Assembly: GCF_039522665.1 (NCBI RefSeq)
Contig: NZ_BAAADV010000002.1
Span: forward strand, 1-64,000
DNA from: Natronoarchaeum mannanilyticum
Lineage (GTDB): Archaea; Halobacteriota; Halobacteria; Halobacteriales; Natronoarchaeaceae
Reading direction: 5' to 3'
Length of the DNA stretch: 64,000 bases
Part shown: one piece after another, positions 45,906-54,614 of the stretch
Numbering within the stretch: the first letter of the stretch is position 1
How the letters are laid out: each line of letters opens with the position of its first letter
The notes under the pieces: model-generated
What the model saw: the letters and a program-made list of their open reading frames with translations, nothing else
Database searches by the model: none
Told to the model about the DNA's origin: nothing
Translations under genes and position numbers: made by a program

Positions 45906-47519
45906 CTACGGCCCCATCCGCTCCTGAGAGAGCATCACGACCATCGAGAGCCCCGAGATGACGATCAGCAACAGCGCCGGTATCGCGGCGTACTGGAAGT
46001 ACGCCGACGCCTGAGCGCGCCAGATGTGGGTGACGAGCGTGTCGAACCCGGTCGGCCGTAGCATCAGCGTCGCCGGCAGCTCCTTCATCGTCGTGAGGAA
46101 GACGAGCGCGGCGCCCGCGACGACGCCGGGCGCGATCAGCGGCAGCGTCACGCGTCGGAAGGCGCGGTTCGGGGCGTCGCCGAGCGTGCGCGCGGCTTCG
46201 ACGAGGCGCGGGTCGACCTGCAGCGTCGAGGTCCGGATCGAGCCGACCGCCTGGGGCATAAACCGGACGACGTACGCGAACACCAGCAGCGCGAGCGTCG
46301 GGTAGATCTCCGGGCCGATCACGGTGTTCGCCCGGGCGCCGAAGTACACCAGCGCGAGCCCGAGCACGATTCCGGGTACGGCGAAGCCGACGTACGTCGT
46401 GCGCTCGAACAGGTTCGACAGCGGCGTGTCGTGGCGCCCGGCGAGGTAGCCGACGGGCACCGCGGCGATCGCGGCGGCCAGCGCGGCGAGCGCGGCGACG
46501 GTCACGGAGTTGAGAGCGTAGGACCACTCGAAGGCGAAGGAGGGGCGGCGTCCGCTCTCGGCGTTGACCAGCCAGAGGCCGAGAATCCAGACCGGGACGA
46601 CGAGCGCGAGCGTCGACACCGCGGCCGGCAGCAGCGTCGCGGGCCAGCGCCAGCGTCCCAGCGACACCGGCTCGCCGCCGCCGGCTCCCTGCTGGTCGCT
46701 GGCGATGTCGTCGTCCGGTCGGACCCACCACTCCAGGGCGAGCACCAGCAGCACGACCGCGAGCAGCTGCAGCGACAGCAGCGCCGCGTAGTCCTGGCCG
46801 AACGCGTGGTACTCGACGTAGATCTGGCGGGTGAACACCGACAGCCGCATGATCGCGGGCGTCCCGAAGTCCGAGACGGCGTACAGCGCCACCAGCAGGC
46901 TCCCCGCGGCGACCGCCGGCCGGATGTGGGGAAGCGTCACCCGGCGGAACGCCGACAGCCGGTCCTGGTTGAGCGTGCGCGCGGCCTCGACGAGCGTCGT
47001 GTCGAACGAAAGCAAGGCGGCGCGGGTCGTCAGGTAGACGTAGGGGTAGGTGTACAGCGTGATCACCATGATCGCGCCGGGGAACCCGTAGATGTTCGGC
47101 AGGCGCTCGACGCCCAGCGGCGCAAGGAGGTCGTGGAACTCTCCCTGCGGCCCGAACGCCGAGACGAACGCGAACGCGCCGATGTAGCTCGGTACGACCA
47201 GCGGCAAGGAAACGGCGACCGACCAGAACCGGCTGAAGGGCAGGTCGGTTCGGACGGTGAGATACGCCAACGGCACCCCGATCAGGATCGACAGCGCGGT
47301 GACGGCGCCCATCAGCAGGAGGCTGTTGAGGATCACGTCCCGCGTCGTCTCCTGGGTCAGCAGATCGATCGCCCGGGCGCGCTCGACTTCCGTCGCCGTG
47401 ACGATGACCCAGCTCAGCGGGAACACGACGGCCGCGGCGATCGCGGCGACCAGCAGCGTCAGCCCGAGCGGCTGGTCCTCGTCCTCGCCGCCCCGGAGCC
47501 GATCGATCGTCGCCCTCAT
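45906..47519 (-). CDS. ABC transporter permease, fused double domain, iron/thiamine type
   Basis: 537 residues with about twelve hydrophobic segments in two homologous halves. Each half contains an EAA loop, EAARTLNQDRLSAFRRVTLP (about 182-201) and EAARTLGDAPNRAFRRVTLP (about 440-459), the contact to the ATPase. Fused permeases of this type serve FbpB/AfuB-like ferric iron or thiamine importers. The iron-binding lipoprotein at 54615-55751 is its likely partner. No ABC ATPase gene is in the window. It is divergent from the iron-box promoter at 47651. Confidence 0.87.
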   Translation of the reverse strand: MRATIDRLRGGEDEDQPLGLTLLVAAIAAAVVFPLSWVIVTATEVERARAIDLLTQETTRDVILNSLLLMGAVTALSILIGVPLAYLTVRTDLPFSRFWSVAVSLPLVVPSYIGAFAFVSAFGPQGEFHDLLAPLGVERLPNIYGFPGAIMVITLYTYPYVYLTTRAALLSFDTTLVEAARTLNQDRLSAFRRVTLPHIRPAVAAGSLLVALYAVSDFGTPAIMRLSVFTRQIYVEYHAFGQDYAALLSLQLLAVVLLVLALEWWVRPDDDIASDQQGAGGGEPVSLGRWRWPATLLPAAVSTLALVVPVWILGLWLVNAESGRRPSFAFEWSYALNSVTVAALAALAAAIAAVPVGYLAGRHDTPLSNLFERTTYVGFAVPGIVLGLALVYFGARANTVIGPEIYPTLALLVFAYVVRFMPQAVGSIRTSTLQVDPRLVEAARTLGDAPNRAFRRVTLPLIAPGVVAGAALVFLTTMKELPATLMLRPTGFDTLVTHIWRAQASAYFQYAAIPALLLIVISGLSMVVMLSQERMGP

Positions 47520-47648
47520 CGGCGTCCGACCTCCCCGAACGTCCGACCGCGTCGATCCGGCGATGCCATTCTCTGTCCGGCGATTCTCGGCGCCCCGCCT
47601 TCTGTGTGACGATCCGGCGCCGTACGGCGGGAATGCGACGCGTTTAAG

Positions 47649-47666
47649 TTTTAGGTTTGCCTAATC
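47649..47666 (+). promoter_or_regulatory. iron-box palindrome 1 and TATA upstream of the GMC operon
   Basis: TTTTAGGTTTGCCTAATC contains TTAGGTTTGCCTAA (47651-47664), halves TTAGG/CCTAA around four bases. A TTTAAG TATA-like element at 47643-47648 precedes it and the ATG at 47674 follows by 9 bases, so a bound regulator would sit between TATA and the likely leaderless start and block transcription. Confidence 0.72.
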
Positions 47667-47673
47667 CGTCGGC

Positions 47674-48231
47674 ATGGAACTGACGCGGCGCGACGCCGTT
47701 GCCGCGCTGGCCGCCGTCGGCGGGGGCGCGGCGATCGGTCTCTCCGGATTCGTCGAGCCGCCGTCCGCGGCGGACGACGGCGGCTCGGGGGTGGACGGTT
47801 CGGCCGGTCCCGGCGACGCCGAGATCGAGGAGACGCTCGTCGCGGCCGCCGAGGTCGTCTACCCCTCCGAGGTCACAGGCGTCGAGGAGTTCGTCGGCAC
47901 CTTTCTCTCGGGCCGGCTGGACCGCGAGGACCACGGCGCCGGGATGGCGCGCGCGGTCGCCGAACTCGACCAACTGGCGAACAGCTGGTACGGCGGCCGG
48001 TTCGCCGCGCTCGACCCGGGCGATCGGGACGATTTTCTCCGCGAGCTGGGGGCCGATTCGGCCGAAGAGAATCCCGATGGGACTACCGCAGAGCGCGTCC
48101 GCTACTACGTCGTCAACGAGGTGCTGCTTGCACTGTACTCCTCGCCGACCGGCGGCGAGCTGGTCGGCATCGAGAACCCGCAGGGACATCCCGGCGGGCA
48201 GGCGAGCTACCAGCGGGGGCCCCAGGCGTGA
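47674..48231 (+). CDS. gluconate 2-dehydrogenase subunit 3 family protein
   Basis: 185 residues. TRRDAVAALAAVGGGAAIG is a Tat-type signal. The body matches the small (gamma) subunit of membrane gluconate/other FAD-linked sugar dehydrogenases: LVAAAEVVYPSEV then FLSGRLDREDHG. The subunit escorts its GMC partner across the membrane through its Tat signal. Four-base GTGA overlap with the GMC gene makes the partnership clear. Controlled by iron box 1. Confidence 0.85.
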   Translation: MELTRRDAVAALAAVGGGAAIGLSGFVEPPSAADDGGSGVDGSAGPGDAEIEETLVAAAEVVYPSEVTGVEEFVGTFLSGRLDREDHGAGMARAVAELDQLANSWYGGRFAALDPGDRDDFLRELGADSAEENPDGTTAERVRYYVVNEVLLALYSSPTGGELVGIENPQGHPGGQASYQRGPQA

Positions 48232-49820
48232 GCGTCGACCGCAGTCCGGTCCCGGACGCCGACGTCTGCGTGATCGGCGCCGGGCCCGCGGGCGCGCTCG
48301 TCGCCGACCGGCTCGCGGCCGCCGGGCACGACGTCGTGATCCTCGACGCCGGTCCGCGATTCGAGGACGAAGCGCCGAACCGAATCGATCGCATGGAGCG
48401 TGCGATCCGCCCGTCGTACGGCCGCCCCGACGTCTGGGACGTCGGCGGCGAGCGGGACGCCTACTCGGCGACCGGCGAGTGGTTCTACCCGCTGAACCAC
48501 GCCCGGGTGAAGGGGATCGGCGGGTCGACGCTCCACTGGCAGGGGATGGTGATGCGGCTCCACGAGGACGACTTCGCGTCCGCGAGCGAGCGCGGCGTCG
48601 GCGTCGACTGGCCGATCGACTACGAGGAGCTCAGGCCGCACTACGCCGACGCCGAGACGGAGCTCGGCGTCTCCGGCGCCGACGACAACCCCTTCGGCCC
48701 GCCCCGCGAGGAGCCGTTCCCGAACCCGGCGTTCCCGCCGTCGTACAGCGACGGCCTGTTCGCAGAAGCCTGCGAGGAACTGGAGATATCGATGCACTCG
48801 GTGCCCAACGCGCGCAACTCCGAGCCCTACGACGGGCGGAGCGCTTGCGTGGGGTACGGCACCTGCCAGCCGGTCTGTCCCTCCGGCGCCAAGTACGACG
48901 CCGGCGTCCACGTCGACTCCGCGGAAGAGAAGGGCGCGACGGTGATCGACCGGGCGACCGTCGAGAAGCTGGAGCACGGCCCCGACCGGATCGAGGCCGC
49001 CCACTACGCGACGCCCGAGGGCGAGTACCGCCAGACGGCGGACGCGTTCGTACTGGCGGCCGGCGGCGTCGAGACGCCGCGGCTCCTCTTGCTGTCGGAC
49101 TCCGAACACTACCCCGACGGGCTGGCCAACTCCAGCGGCGCGGTCGGCAAGTACTTCATGGACCACCTGTTCGCCGGCGCCGGCGGCGTGCTCGACGAGC
49201 CGACTCGCCAGAACCACGTCGGCTTCCTCACCAGCGAGAGCCACCAGTTCTACGACGACGCCGACGAGGAGGTCGGCCCGTTCAAGCTGGAGTTTTTCAA
49301 CTACGCCGGCCCTTCGCCCGTCGAGCAGGCGCTGGGCGGCGACGAGTGGGGCGACGACCTGCTCGACTCGCTGCAGGAGTCGTACGGCAACCACGTCGCC
49401 GTCGGCGGGCTGGTCGAACAGCTCCCCCGCGAGGACAGCTACGTCGGTCTCGACCCCCACGAAACCGACCATCTCGGCAACCCGGTCCCGGACGTCCACT
49501 GGAACGTGGGCGATCGGGCGCTCCGGACGCTCGAACGCGCGAACGAGCTCCAGACGCGGATCCTGGAGGAGCTCGGCGCCGAGGTCCAGTGGACGGTGGG
49601 CCCCGACAACACCGGCCCCGCGTACCACCACATGGGGACGACCCGGATGGGGACCGATCCGTCGGAGAGCGTCGTGAATACTGACCTGCAGACTCACGAC
49701 CTCGAAAACTGCTGGATCGCCTCCAGTTCGACGTTCCCGACCGGCGGGGCGCTCAACCCGACGCTGACGATCGCGGCGCTGGCGCTGCGGGCTGCCGAGA
49801 ACGTCGACGCCGCGCTCTGA
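48228..49820 (+). CDS. GMC-family FAD oxidoreductase (sugar dehydrogenase catalytic subunit)
   Basis: 530 residues. Rossmann FAD site GAGPAGALVADRL (about 17-29), GIGGSTLHWQG (about 99-109), and the C-terminal GMC active-site region with HHMGTTRMG (His near 467) and GALNPTLTIAALALRAAE. Cys residues in CVGYGTCQPVCPSGAK (about 205-220) are unusual and could be structural disulfides or a cluster. The enzyme probably oxidises a sugar or alcohol and passes electrons to the respiratory chain. It has no signal of its own and presumably co-exports with the subunit-3 protein. Confidence 0.88.
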   Translation: MSVDRSPVPDADVCVIGAGPAGALVADRLAAAGHDVVILDAGPRFEDEAPNRIDRMERAIRPSYGRPDVWDVGGERDAYSATGEWFYPLNHARVKGIGGSTLHWQGMVMRLHEDDFASASERGVGVDWPIDYEELRPHYADAETELGVSGADDNPFGPPREEPFPNPAFPPSYSDGLFAEACEELEISMHSVPNARNSEPYDGRSACVGYGTCQPVCPSGAKYDAGVHVDSAEEKGATVIDRATVEKLEHGPDRIEAAHYATPEGEYRQTADAFVLAAGGVETPRLLLLSDSEHYPDGLANSSGAVGKYFMDHLFAGAGGVLDEPTRQNHVGFLTSESHQFYDDADEEVGPFKLEFFNYAGPSPVEQALGGDEWGDDLLDSLQESYGNHVAVGGLVEQLPREDSYVGLDPHETDHLGNPVPDVHWNVGDRALRTLERANELQTRILEELGAEVQWTVGPDNTGPAYHHMGTTRMGTDPSESVVNTDLQTHDLENCWIASSSTFPTGGALNPTLTIAALALRAAENVDAAL

Positions 49821-49846
49821 CGGGCGAGCGCGACGATCTCTCACAC

Positions 49847-49862
49847 TTTAGGCAAACCTAAA
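49847..49862 (+). promoter_or_regulatory. iron-box palindrome 2 upstream of the GT2 gene
   Basis: TTTAGGCAAACCTAAA is a perfect 6+6 palindrome around four bases. It lies 34 bases before the ATG at 49896, overlapping the expected TATA/BRE position. Confidence 0.75.
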
Positions 49863-49895
49863 AACTCAAGTACGTCCGATCGAAAAGGCACGTCG

Positions 49896-50639
49896 ATGAG
49901 CAATCTTCAGCACGGCGACGACGCCGGAGCGGCGGACGCCGACGCCGACGAATCGGACGACGAGTTCACGTTCGACGATCTCAGCGTCGTGATGGGCACG
50001 TACAACGAGGAGGAAGCGATCGAGAAAGTCATCTCGGACGTCGAGGAGGTCACCGACGGCAAGGCCGAGGTCGTCTGCGTCGACGGCTCCTCGGACCGGA
50101 CGCCCGAGATCGCCCGCGAAAACGGCGCTCGCGTGATCGAACAGGAACCCCAGGGGTACGGCGTCGCCGTGCGCGAGGCGATCCTCGCGCCCGACCGGCC
50201 GATCGTCGTCACCACGGACTGCGACGACACCTATCCGATGGAGCAGCTCCCCGAGTTCCTCGAGCTGATCAACGAGGGGTACGACGTCGTCAGCGGCGAC
50301 CGGCTCTACCACGGCGCCGAGGCGATGCCCGACTTCAACCGGTTCGGCAACGCGGCGTTCGCGGCCATCGCCAGCGTCCTGATGGGCGAGCGCGTCCACG
50401 ACACGACGACCGGGATGCGAGCGTACCGCCGCGACGTCGTCGAGTCGATCGAGTGGACCGAGAACACCGGCCTCTCGGCGGAACTGCTGATCCGGCCGCT
50501 GATGCGCGGCTACGACGTCCGCGAGCACCCGATCGCCTACCGCGAGCGGGCGGGCGAGACGAAGCTCGATCCGATCGAGGGCGGCGCCGCCATCGCGAAG
50601 TCGATCGTCAAGGTCTGTCTCGAAGAGCGGTTCGACTGA
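49896..50639 (+). CDS. family 2 glycosyltransferase, dolichol-phosphate hexose synthase type
   Basis: 247 residues. After an acidic ~25-residue start comes a GT-A fold: VMGTYNEEEAIEKVISDVE (about 31-49), CVDGSSDRTPEIARENGARVI, the TTDCDDTYPMEQLPEF stretch (about 107-122) with an aspartate cluster at the metal/sugar position, and TTGMRAYRRDV. This is the polyprenyl/dolichyl-phosphate mannosyl or glucosyl synthase pattern without C-terminal membrane helices. It would make the lipid-linked sugar donor used by the GT39-type enzyme nearby. Its promoter holds iron box 2. Confidence 0.87.
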   Translation: MSNLQHGDDAGAADADADESDDEFTFDDLSVVMGTYNEEEAIEKVISDVEEVTDGKAEVVCVDGSSDRTPEIARENGARVIEQEPQGYGVAVREAILAPDRPIVVTTDCDDTYPMEQLPEFLELINEGYDVVSGDRLYHGAEAMPDFNRFGNAAFAAIASVLMGERVHDTTTGMRAYRRDVVESIEWTENTGLSAELLIRPLMRGYDVREHPIAYRERAGETKLDPIEGGAAIAKSIVKVCLEERFD

Positions 50640-50695
50640 GCGACGGCGTCACGAAAAACAGGAAGTTCGACGCGTCTATTTGCCGTCAGTCGGCG

Positions 50696-51328
50696 TTAGT
50701 TTCCGGTCGTGTTGTCGCCGGTGGCGTTGTTTCCGCCGGAGCCGTTGCCGCCGCCGTTTCCGTTCGTCTCGAAGGCGTCCTGCTGGTCCTGCCACCAGTC
50801 GTCGGCGTCGAGGATCTGGTCCGACGTCTCCTGGTCCGCCGGGCTGAAGTTGACCGTGATCAGGTCCTGGTTGTCGCCGAACGGCGCCCACTCCGGGCGG
50901 ATCTCGAACACCTGCGGCTGGTTCTCGTCGCCCTCGCCCTGGTCCGGAACGAACCCGAGGTCCTCGTCGAACTCCCCGATGTTCGCGTCCTCGGCGACGA
51001 ACAGCTGGTCCTGCTCGCCGGTGTTGAGCCACCGGATCATCCGGGTGTTGTAGTCGGTGAACCAGCTGTCCTGGACGTCGCCGTAGTTCGGCGTCCACTC
51101 GACGACGCCGGAGACGAACGTGAACCGCGCCTCCGGGTAGAACGATTGCGGGAAGATGAGGCCCTTCCACTCCTGGCCGAAGTAATCGCCGTCGTCGCCG
51201 TCCTGCGCGCTCGCGGTCCCCGTCGCGGCGGCGCCGACGCCCGCGGTCGCGACGGCGCTCTTTTTGAGGAACGAGCGGCGCGACTCGTCGGCGATCCTGT
51301 CGAGCAGGGATGGGTCGTTGTCAGTCAT
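50696..51328 (-). CDS. Tat-exported protein of unknown function
   Basis: 210 residues from ATG 51328. SRRSFLKKSAVATAGVGAAATGTASAQ is a full Tat signal with an AxA cleavage site near residue 40. The mature part is Trp/Tyr/Asp-rich (FTFVSGVVEWTPNYGDVQDS, about 68-87) and ends in a Gly/Asn/Thr-rich tail with several N-glycosylation sequons. Exported and soluble or surface-associated; no family recognised. It sits between two glycosylation genes. Confidence 0.72.
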   Translation of the reverse strand: MTDNDPSLLDRIADESRRSFLKKSAVATAGVGAAATGTASAQDGDDGDYFGQEWKGLIFPQSFYPEARFTFVSGVVEWTPNYGDVQDSWFTDYNTRMIRWLNTGEQDQLFVAEDANIGEFDEDLGFVPDQGEGDENQPQVFEIRPEWAPFGDNQDLITVNFSPADQETSDQILDADDWWQDQQDAFETNGNGGGNGSGGNNATGDNTTGN

Positions 51329-51503
51329 TGGTATCTCCACTTGAGGCTACGCCGGTTGCTGCGCAAAAGGCGACCGTCCGTTTAGATCACCCGTCGTACC
51401 TAATCCGTTCGTTCCGTTGATGCGCCGCGAGTAGGCTAGCCTTCCGTCATCGACGTGGCCGGTTGTTCGGGGCAGCGGGCAGGCGACCGGCAACCCGCCG
51501 GCG

Positions 51504-52343
51504 TCAGGACGCGCCGACGCGGCGCCGCCGCAGCGCGAGGTACGCGACGACCGTCAGCCAGAGCGCGGCGACGAACCCGTACACGGCGTCGCCGGACGGG
51601 TTCGCCGACGACCGGAACGTCGACGCCAGGTAGACGACCGCGTACGCGCCCGGTGGGATGCCGAGGACCAGCCAGAGGTCCGGCCGTCGGACCGCTCCGG
51701 CGCGCCGGAGCGCGGTAACGTCCTCGAACAGCGCGTAGAAGGCGACGATCGCGAGCACAAACAGCGATAGCGCCGCCAGCGCGCCGCCGAACACCGCGGC
51801 GGCGCCGTCGGCCGCGACGCCGATACCGGTCCAGGTGGCCACGAGGGCGACCGCCAGGGGGGGCGCCACCAGCGCGTAGGCGGCGACGTATCGCCACCAT
51901 CTGGCGTCCCGCTCCGCGGTAGCTCGTCCGTCGGCGTCCAGCCGCTCGGCGACGCCGTTTCCGACGATCGCGCCGACGAGACCGATCAGGGCGGCCAGCC
52001 CGACGCCGACGGCGATCACGATCAGCGTGAGCAGACTGCCGACGACGAAGCCCGGTGGCTCGGTTCTCAGGAACGGGAGCCAATCGACGACCGACCAGAT
52101 CACTACCGGGGCGGCCCCGACGATCCCGGTCAGTTTTCCGGCCTGGCGGCTCTCGGTCTGCCGATCGTAGTAGAGATACCCGACGAGCAATCCGGCGACG
52201 AGGATCGGCGTCCCCGAGACCGTATGTGGATCGGAATCCCACGACAGCAGGACGGTAAACGGGATCGTCGCGAGGCCAGCGAGCACCGCGGTTCGCGACT
52301 GTTCGTCGGTCAGGTCGTCGCGGAGCTCGGCGAGCGAGACCAT
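51504..52343 (-). CDS. polytopic membrane protein of unknown function
   Basis: 279 residues with about seven hydrophobic helices. The N-terminal ~110 residues (PHTVSGTPILVAGLLVGYLYY then AGKLTGIVGAAPVVIW) resemble the haloarchaeal DUF5518-type membrane fold; the rest is not recognisable. Intracellular loops are short and basic. It lies downstream of the GT39 gene on the same strand. Confidence 0.65.
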   Translation of the reverse strand: MVSLAELRDDLTDEQSRTAVLAGLATIPFTVLLSWDSDPHTVSGTPILVAGLLVGYLYYDRQTESRQAGKLTGIVGAAPVVIWSVVDWLPFLRTEPPGFVVGSLLTLIVIAVGVGLAALIGLVGAIVGNGVAERLDADGRATAERDARWWRYVAAYALVAPPLAVALVATWTGIGVAADGAAAVFGGALAALSLFVLAIVAFYALFEDVTALRRAGAVRRPDLWLVLGIPPGAYAVVYLASTFRSSANPSGDAVYGFVAALWLTVVAYLALRRRRVGAS

Positions 52344-52414
52344 CGTTTGCCGTCTAGTATTCTCGGCCAGAAGTTGAAATTATCGGAGGGCCGGCGCCGT
52401 TCCGACCGCCGCAG

Positions 52415-54607
52415 CTACGCTCTCTCGGGGGCGTTCGCGGCCGCGATCGTCGTATCGAACTCGACGCCGCCGACGTGCTCGTCGGGGTGCTCGGGCAGGT
52501 ACGTCCCCTCGGACCCGCACCGCGGAACGAGCGGGCAGACCCGTCGCTCGGGCGGCCACACGACCTGCACGCCGTCGTCGACAGTGCGAACGGTCATCTC
52601 CTGCCGGTAGGTCAGCGTCGACCCGTCGGTCGCGGCCAGCGTCACCAGAACCTCCAGCTCGTCGGCGGGATCGATCCGGACCGACGAGCCGTTGCCGTCG
52701 GGGCCGACCAGCCGCGCCGCGTTGCGGTCCAGCGTCCACTCGGCGGTCACCGACTCGTTCGGATCTCGGATGGTGTACTCGGCCGCGCCGTACCCCGTCT
52801 CGAGTTCCACGCTGGCGGTCTCGACGCCCGGCGGGACGCCGACGGTCGTCTCGCCGTCGAACGCCCGGGCCTCGCGCACGTCGATCCGCTCTAACTTGGG
52901 AACGACGTGTCGGTCGGGGTTGGGCGTCCACTCGCCCTTGTACGCGTACCGGTAGTACGTTCGGTTCGGGTACGCCTCGTAGAGGGCGAAGTCCTCGCCC
53001 GGATCCCGGTCGAGCCCGTAGACGACCGGTCCGTCGAGACCCGGACCGTTGCGCAGGTACTGGAACGGGTGGTTCGCCCACTCGCCGTACGGCGTCGGCA
53101 GGACCACGAGGGCGTCGTCGAACTCCGTCTCCTCGATCGGCGCGTACGCTTGCTCGTACTTGTCGGCGGTGGCAGTGTGGTGTTGGAGCGGCCGATCCAC
53201 CAGCCCGGCGTTGCCCACAGCGCCGACCGGGAGCGCGACGAGGAGGACGATCGCGAGCGCGACGCGCGCGGCGGTCGGTGAGGCTCGCCGGCGGACGCCG
53301 CTCGCGAGCAAGCGCCACCCGGCGACGAGCGCGGCGGCCGCGAACACCGCGAGCGGCGCCAGCAGGTCGAAGTGGTAGAACGGCCCGAACGTGGAGATAA
53401 ATCCGTCCGTCGGGTCCGCCAGCGAGCCGAGCACGTTGAAGTTACCCCAGAACGGCACGTTACCGACCGGAACCGAGACGAACAGGCCGGCCAGCAGCGT
53501 GACCGCGAGCGGATCGACGTCTGGGAGTAGCCCCACCAGTCGGCCGTCGTCGCCGAAGACCCGCCGCGCCGCGAGCGCGAGGCCGCCGAGCGCGCACGCC
53601 GTTCCGACGAGCCCGCCGGTGAACCAGCGCGTCGCGAGCTGCCTGAGCACGCGGGCGTTGGCTTCCAGCGCCAGTTCGGGCGTGTAGACGACCGAGTGCG
53701 CGAGGATGCGCCGGCGACCGAACCCGGGCCCGTCCTGCGGAGCGAACTCCTGGTAGGGGAAGACGAGCGGATCGCCGGTGAGGACGGCGTTGTACGCCAG
53801 GGTGATCCCGACGAACGCCAGCCCGCCGGCCGCCGTCAGCGCGTTGCGGGCGATCGGATCGGGCAGCGGCCACAGGGCGGCTACCGCTCCTGCGCTCCGT
53901 TCGCGGAGTTCGGACAGCGAGAGCCGCTCGCGGACGCCGCCCGCGATCTGCCACAGCGCGTGCAGGATAAAGGGCGCCGCGAACAGCACCGCGGTGTACG
54001 GTCGCGCGAAAAAGGCGATTCCGGTCGCCAGCCCCGCCGCGGCGGCCCACCGGCGGCTTCCCGACCGGACTCCCTTCAGGTAGCAGACCGCGAACAGCAG
54101 GTTCCACGTCGTCGTCGGAGCGTACGGCAGGAACGTCGATCCAGTGACCAGCGCCATCGGCGCGGCGGCGAAGACGGCGGCCGCGACGACGCCGACGCGG
54201 CGATCGAACGCCATCGCACCCAGCGCGTACGCGAGCGCGGCGTTGGCGCCCGCGACGAGCGCCAGCGTCACCCGCGGCTCGCCGAACAGCGCCATCGAGA
54301 CGGCGAACATCGCGGCGGGCACCGGCGTGTACTTCGGGTACAGTCGGCCGCCGTCTTCGATGTAGAACCAGGGATGGACGGCGTCGGTCAGGTCGCCAGC
54401 AAAGTACTGTAGCTGGCCGTCGAGCAGCAGCGCCGCCTGACTCAGGTAGACGCCCTCGTCGTGGTTCGTGGAATGGTAGGCGAACGCGTCCGTCGCGATC
54501 CAGAACGTCGCGACCGCGGCGCAGATCGCGATAAGGGCGGCGACGGCGAGTTCCGGCGAGCGTCGCAGTCGGCGAACGCGATCGACCAGTTCGTCCGTCG
54601 CCGTCAT
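52415..54607 (-). CDS. ArnT/PMT-like (GT39-type) membrane glycosyltransferase
   Basis: 730 residues. N-terminal region with about twelve membrane helices, with the catalytic-type acidic loop STNHDEGVYLSQAALLLDG (about 47-65), then LYPKYTPVPAAMFAVSM (about 92-108). A soluble C-terminal half (about 480-725) is beta-rich and extracellular. This is the GT-C fold using a lipid-phosphate sugar donor, as in dolichol-phosphate-mannose or undecaprenyl-linked transferases. It starts seven bases after the iron-binding lipoprotein stop, so the two share one iron-controlled transcript. Confidence 0.82.
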   Translation of the reverse strand: MTATDELVDRVRRLRRSPELAVAALIAICAAVATFWIATDAFAYHSTNHDEGVYLSQAALLLDGQLQYFAGDLTDAVHPWFYIEDGGRLYPKYTPVPAAMFAVSMALFGEPRVTLALVAGANAALAYALGAMAFDRRVGVVAAAVFAAAPMALVTGSTFLPYAPTTTWNLLFAVCYLKGVRSGSRRWAAAAGLATGIAFFARPYTAVLFAAPFILHALWQIAGGVRERLSLSELRERSAGAVAALWPLPDPIARNALTAAGGLAFVGITLAYNAVLTGDPLVFPYQEFAPQDGPGFGRRRILAHSVVYTPELALEANARVLRQLATRWFTGGLVGTACALGGLALAARRVFGDDGRLVGLLPDVDPLAVTLLAGLFVSVPVGNVPFWGNFNVLGSLADPTDGFISTFGPFYHFDLLAPLAVFAAAALVAGWRLLASGVRRRASPTAARVALAIVLLVALPVGAVGNAGLVDRPLQHHTATADKYEQAYAPIEETEFDDALVVLPTPYGEWANHPFQYLRNGPGLDGPVVYGLDRDPGEDFALYEAYPNRTYYRYAYKGEWTPNPDRHVVPKLERIDVREARAFDGETTVGVPPGVETASVELETGYGAAEYTIRDPNESVTAEWTLDRNAARLVGPDGNGSSVRIDPADELEVLVTLAATDGSTLTYRQEMTVRTVDDGVQVVWPPERRVCPLVPRCGSEGTYLPEHPDEHVGGVEFDTTIAAANAPERA

Positions 54608-54614
54608 ACCGTCC

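Noticed and set aside
47674-49820. Gluconate metabolism as the function of the GMC pair
   Set aside because: The subunit-3 name reflects family only; no substrate specificity can be read from the sequence.
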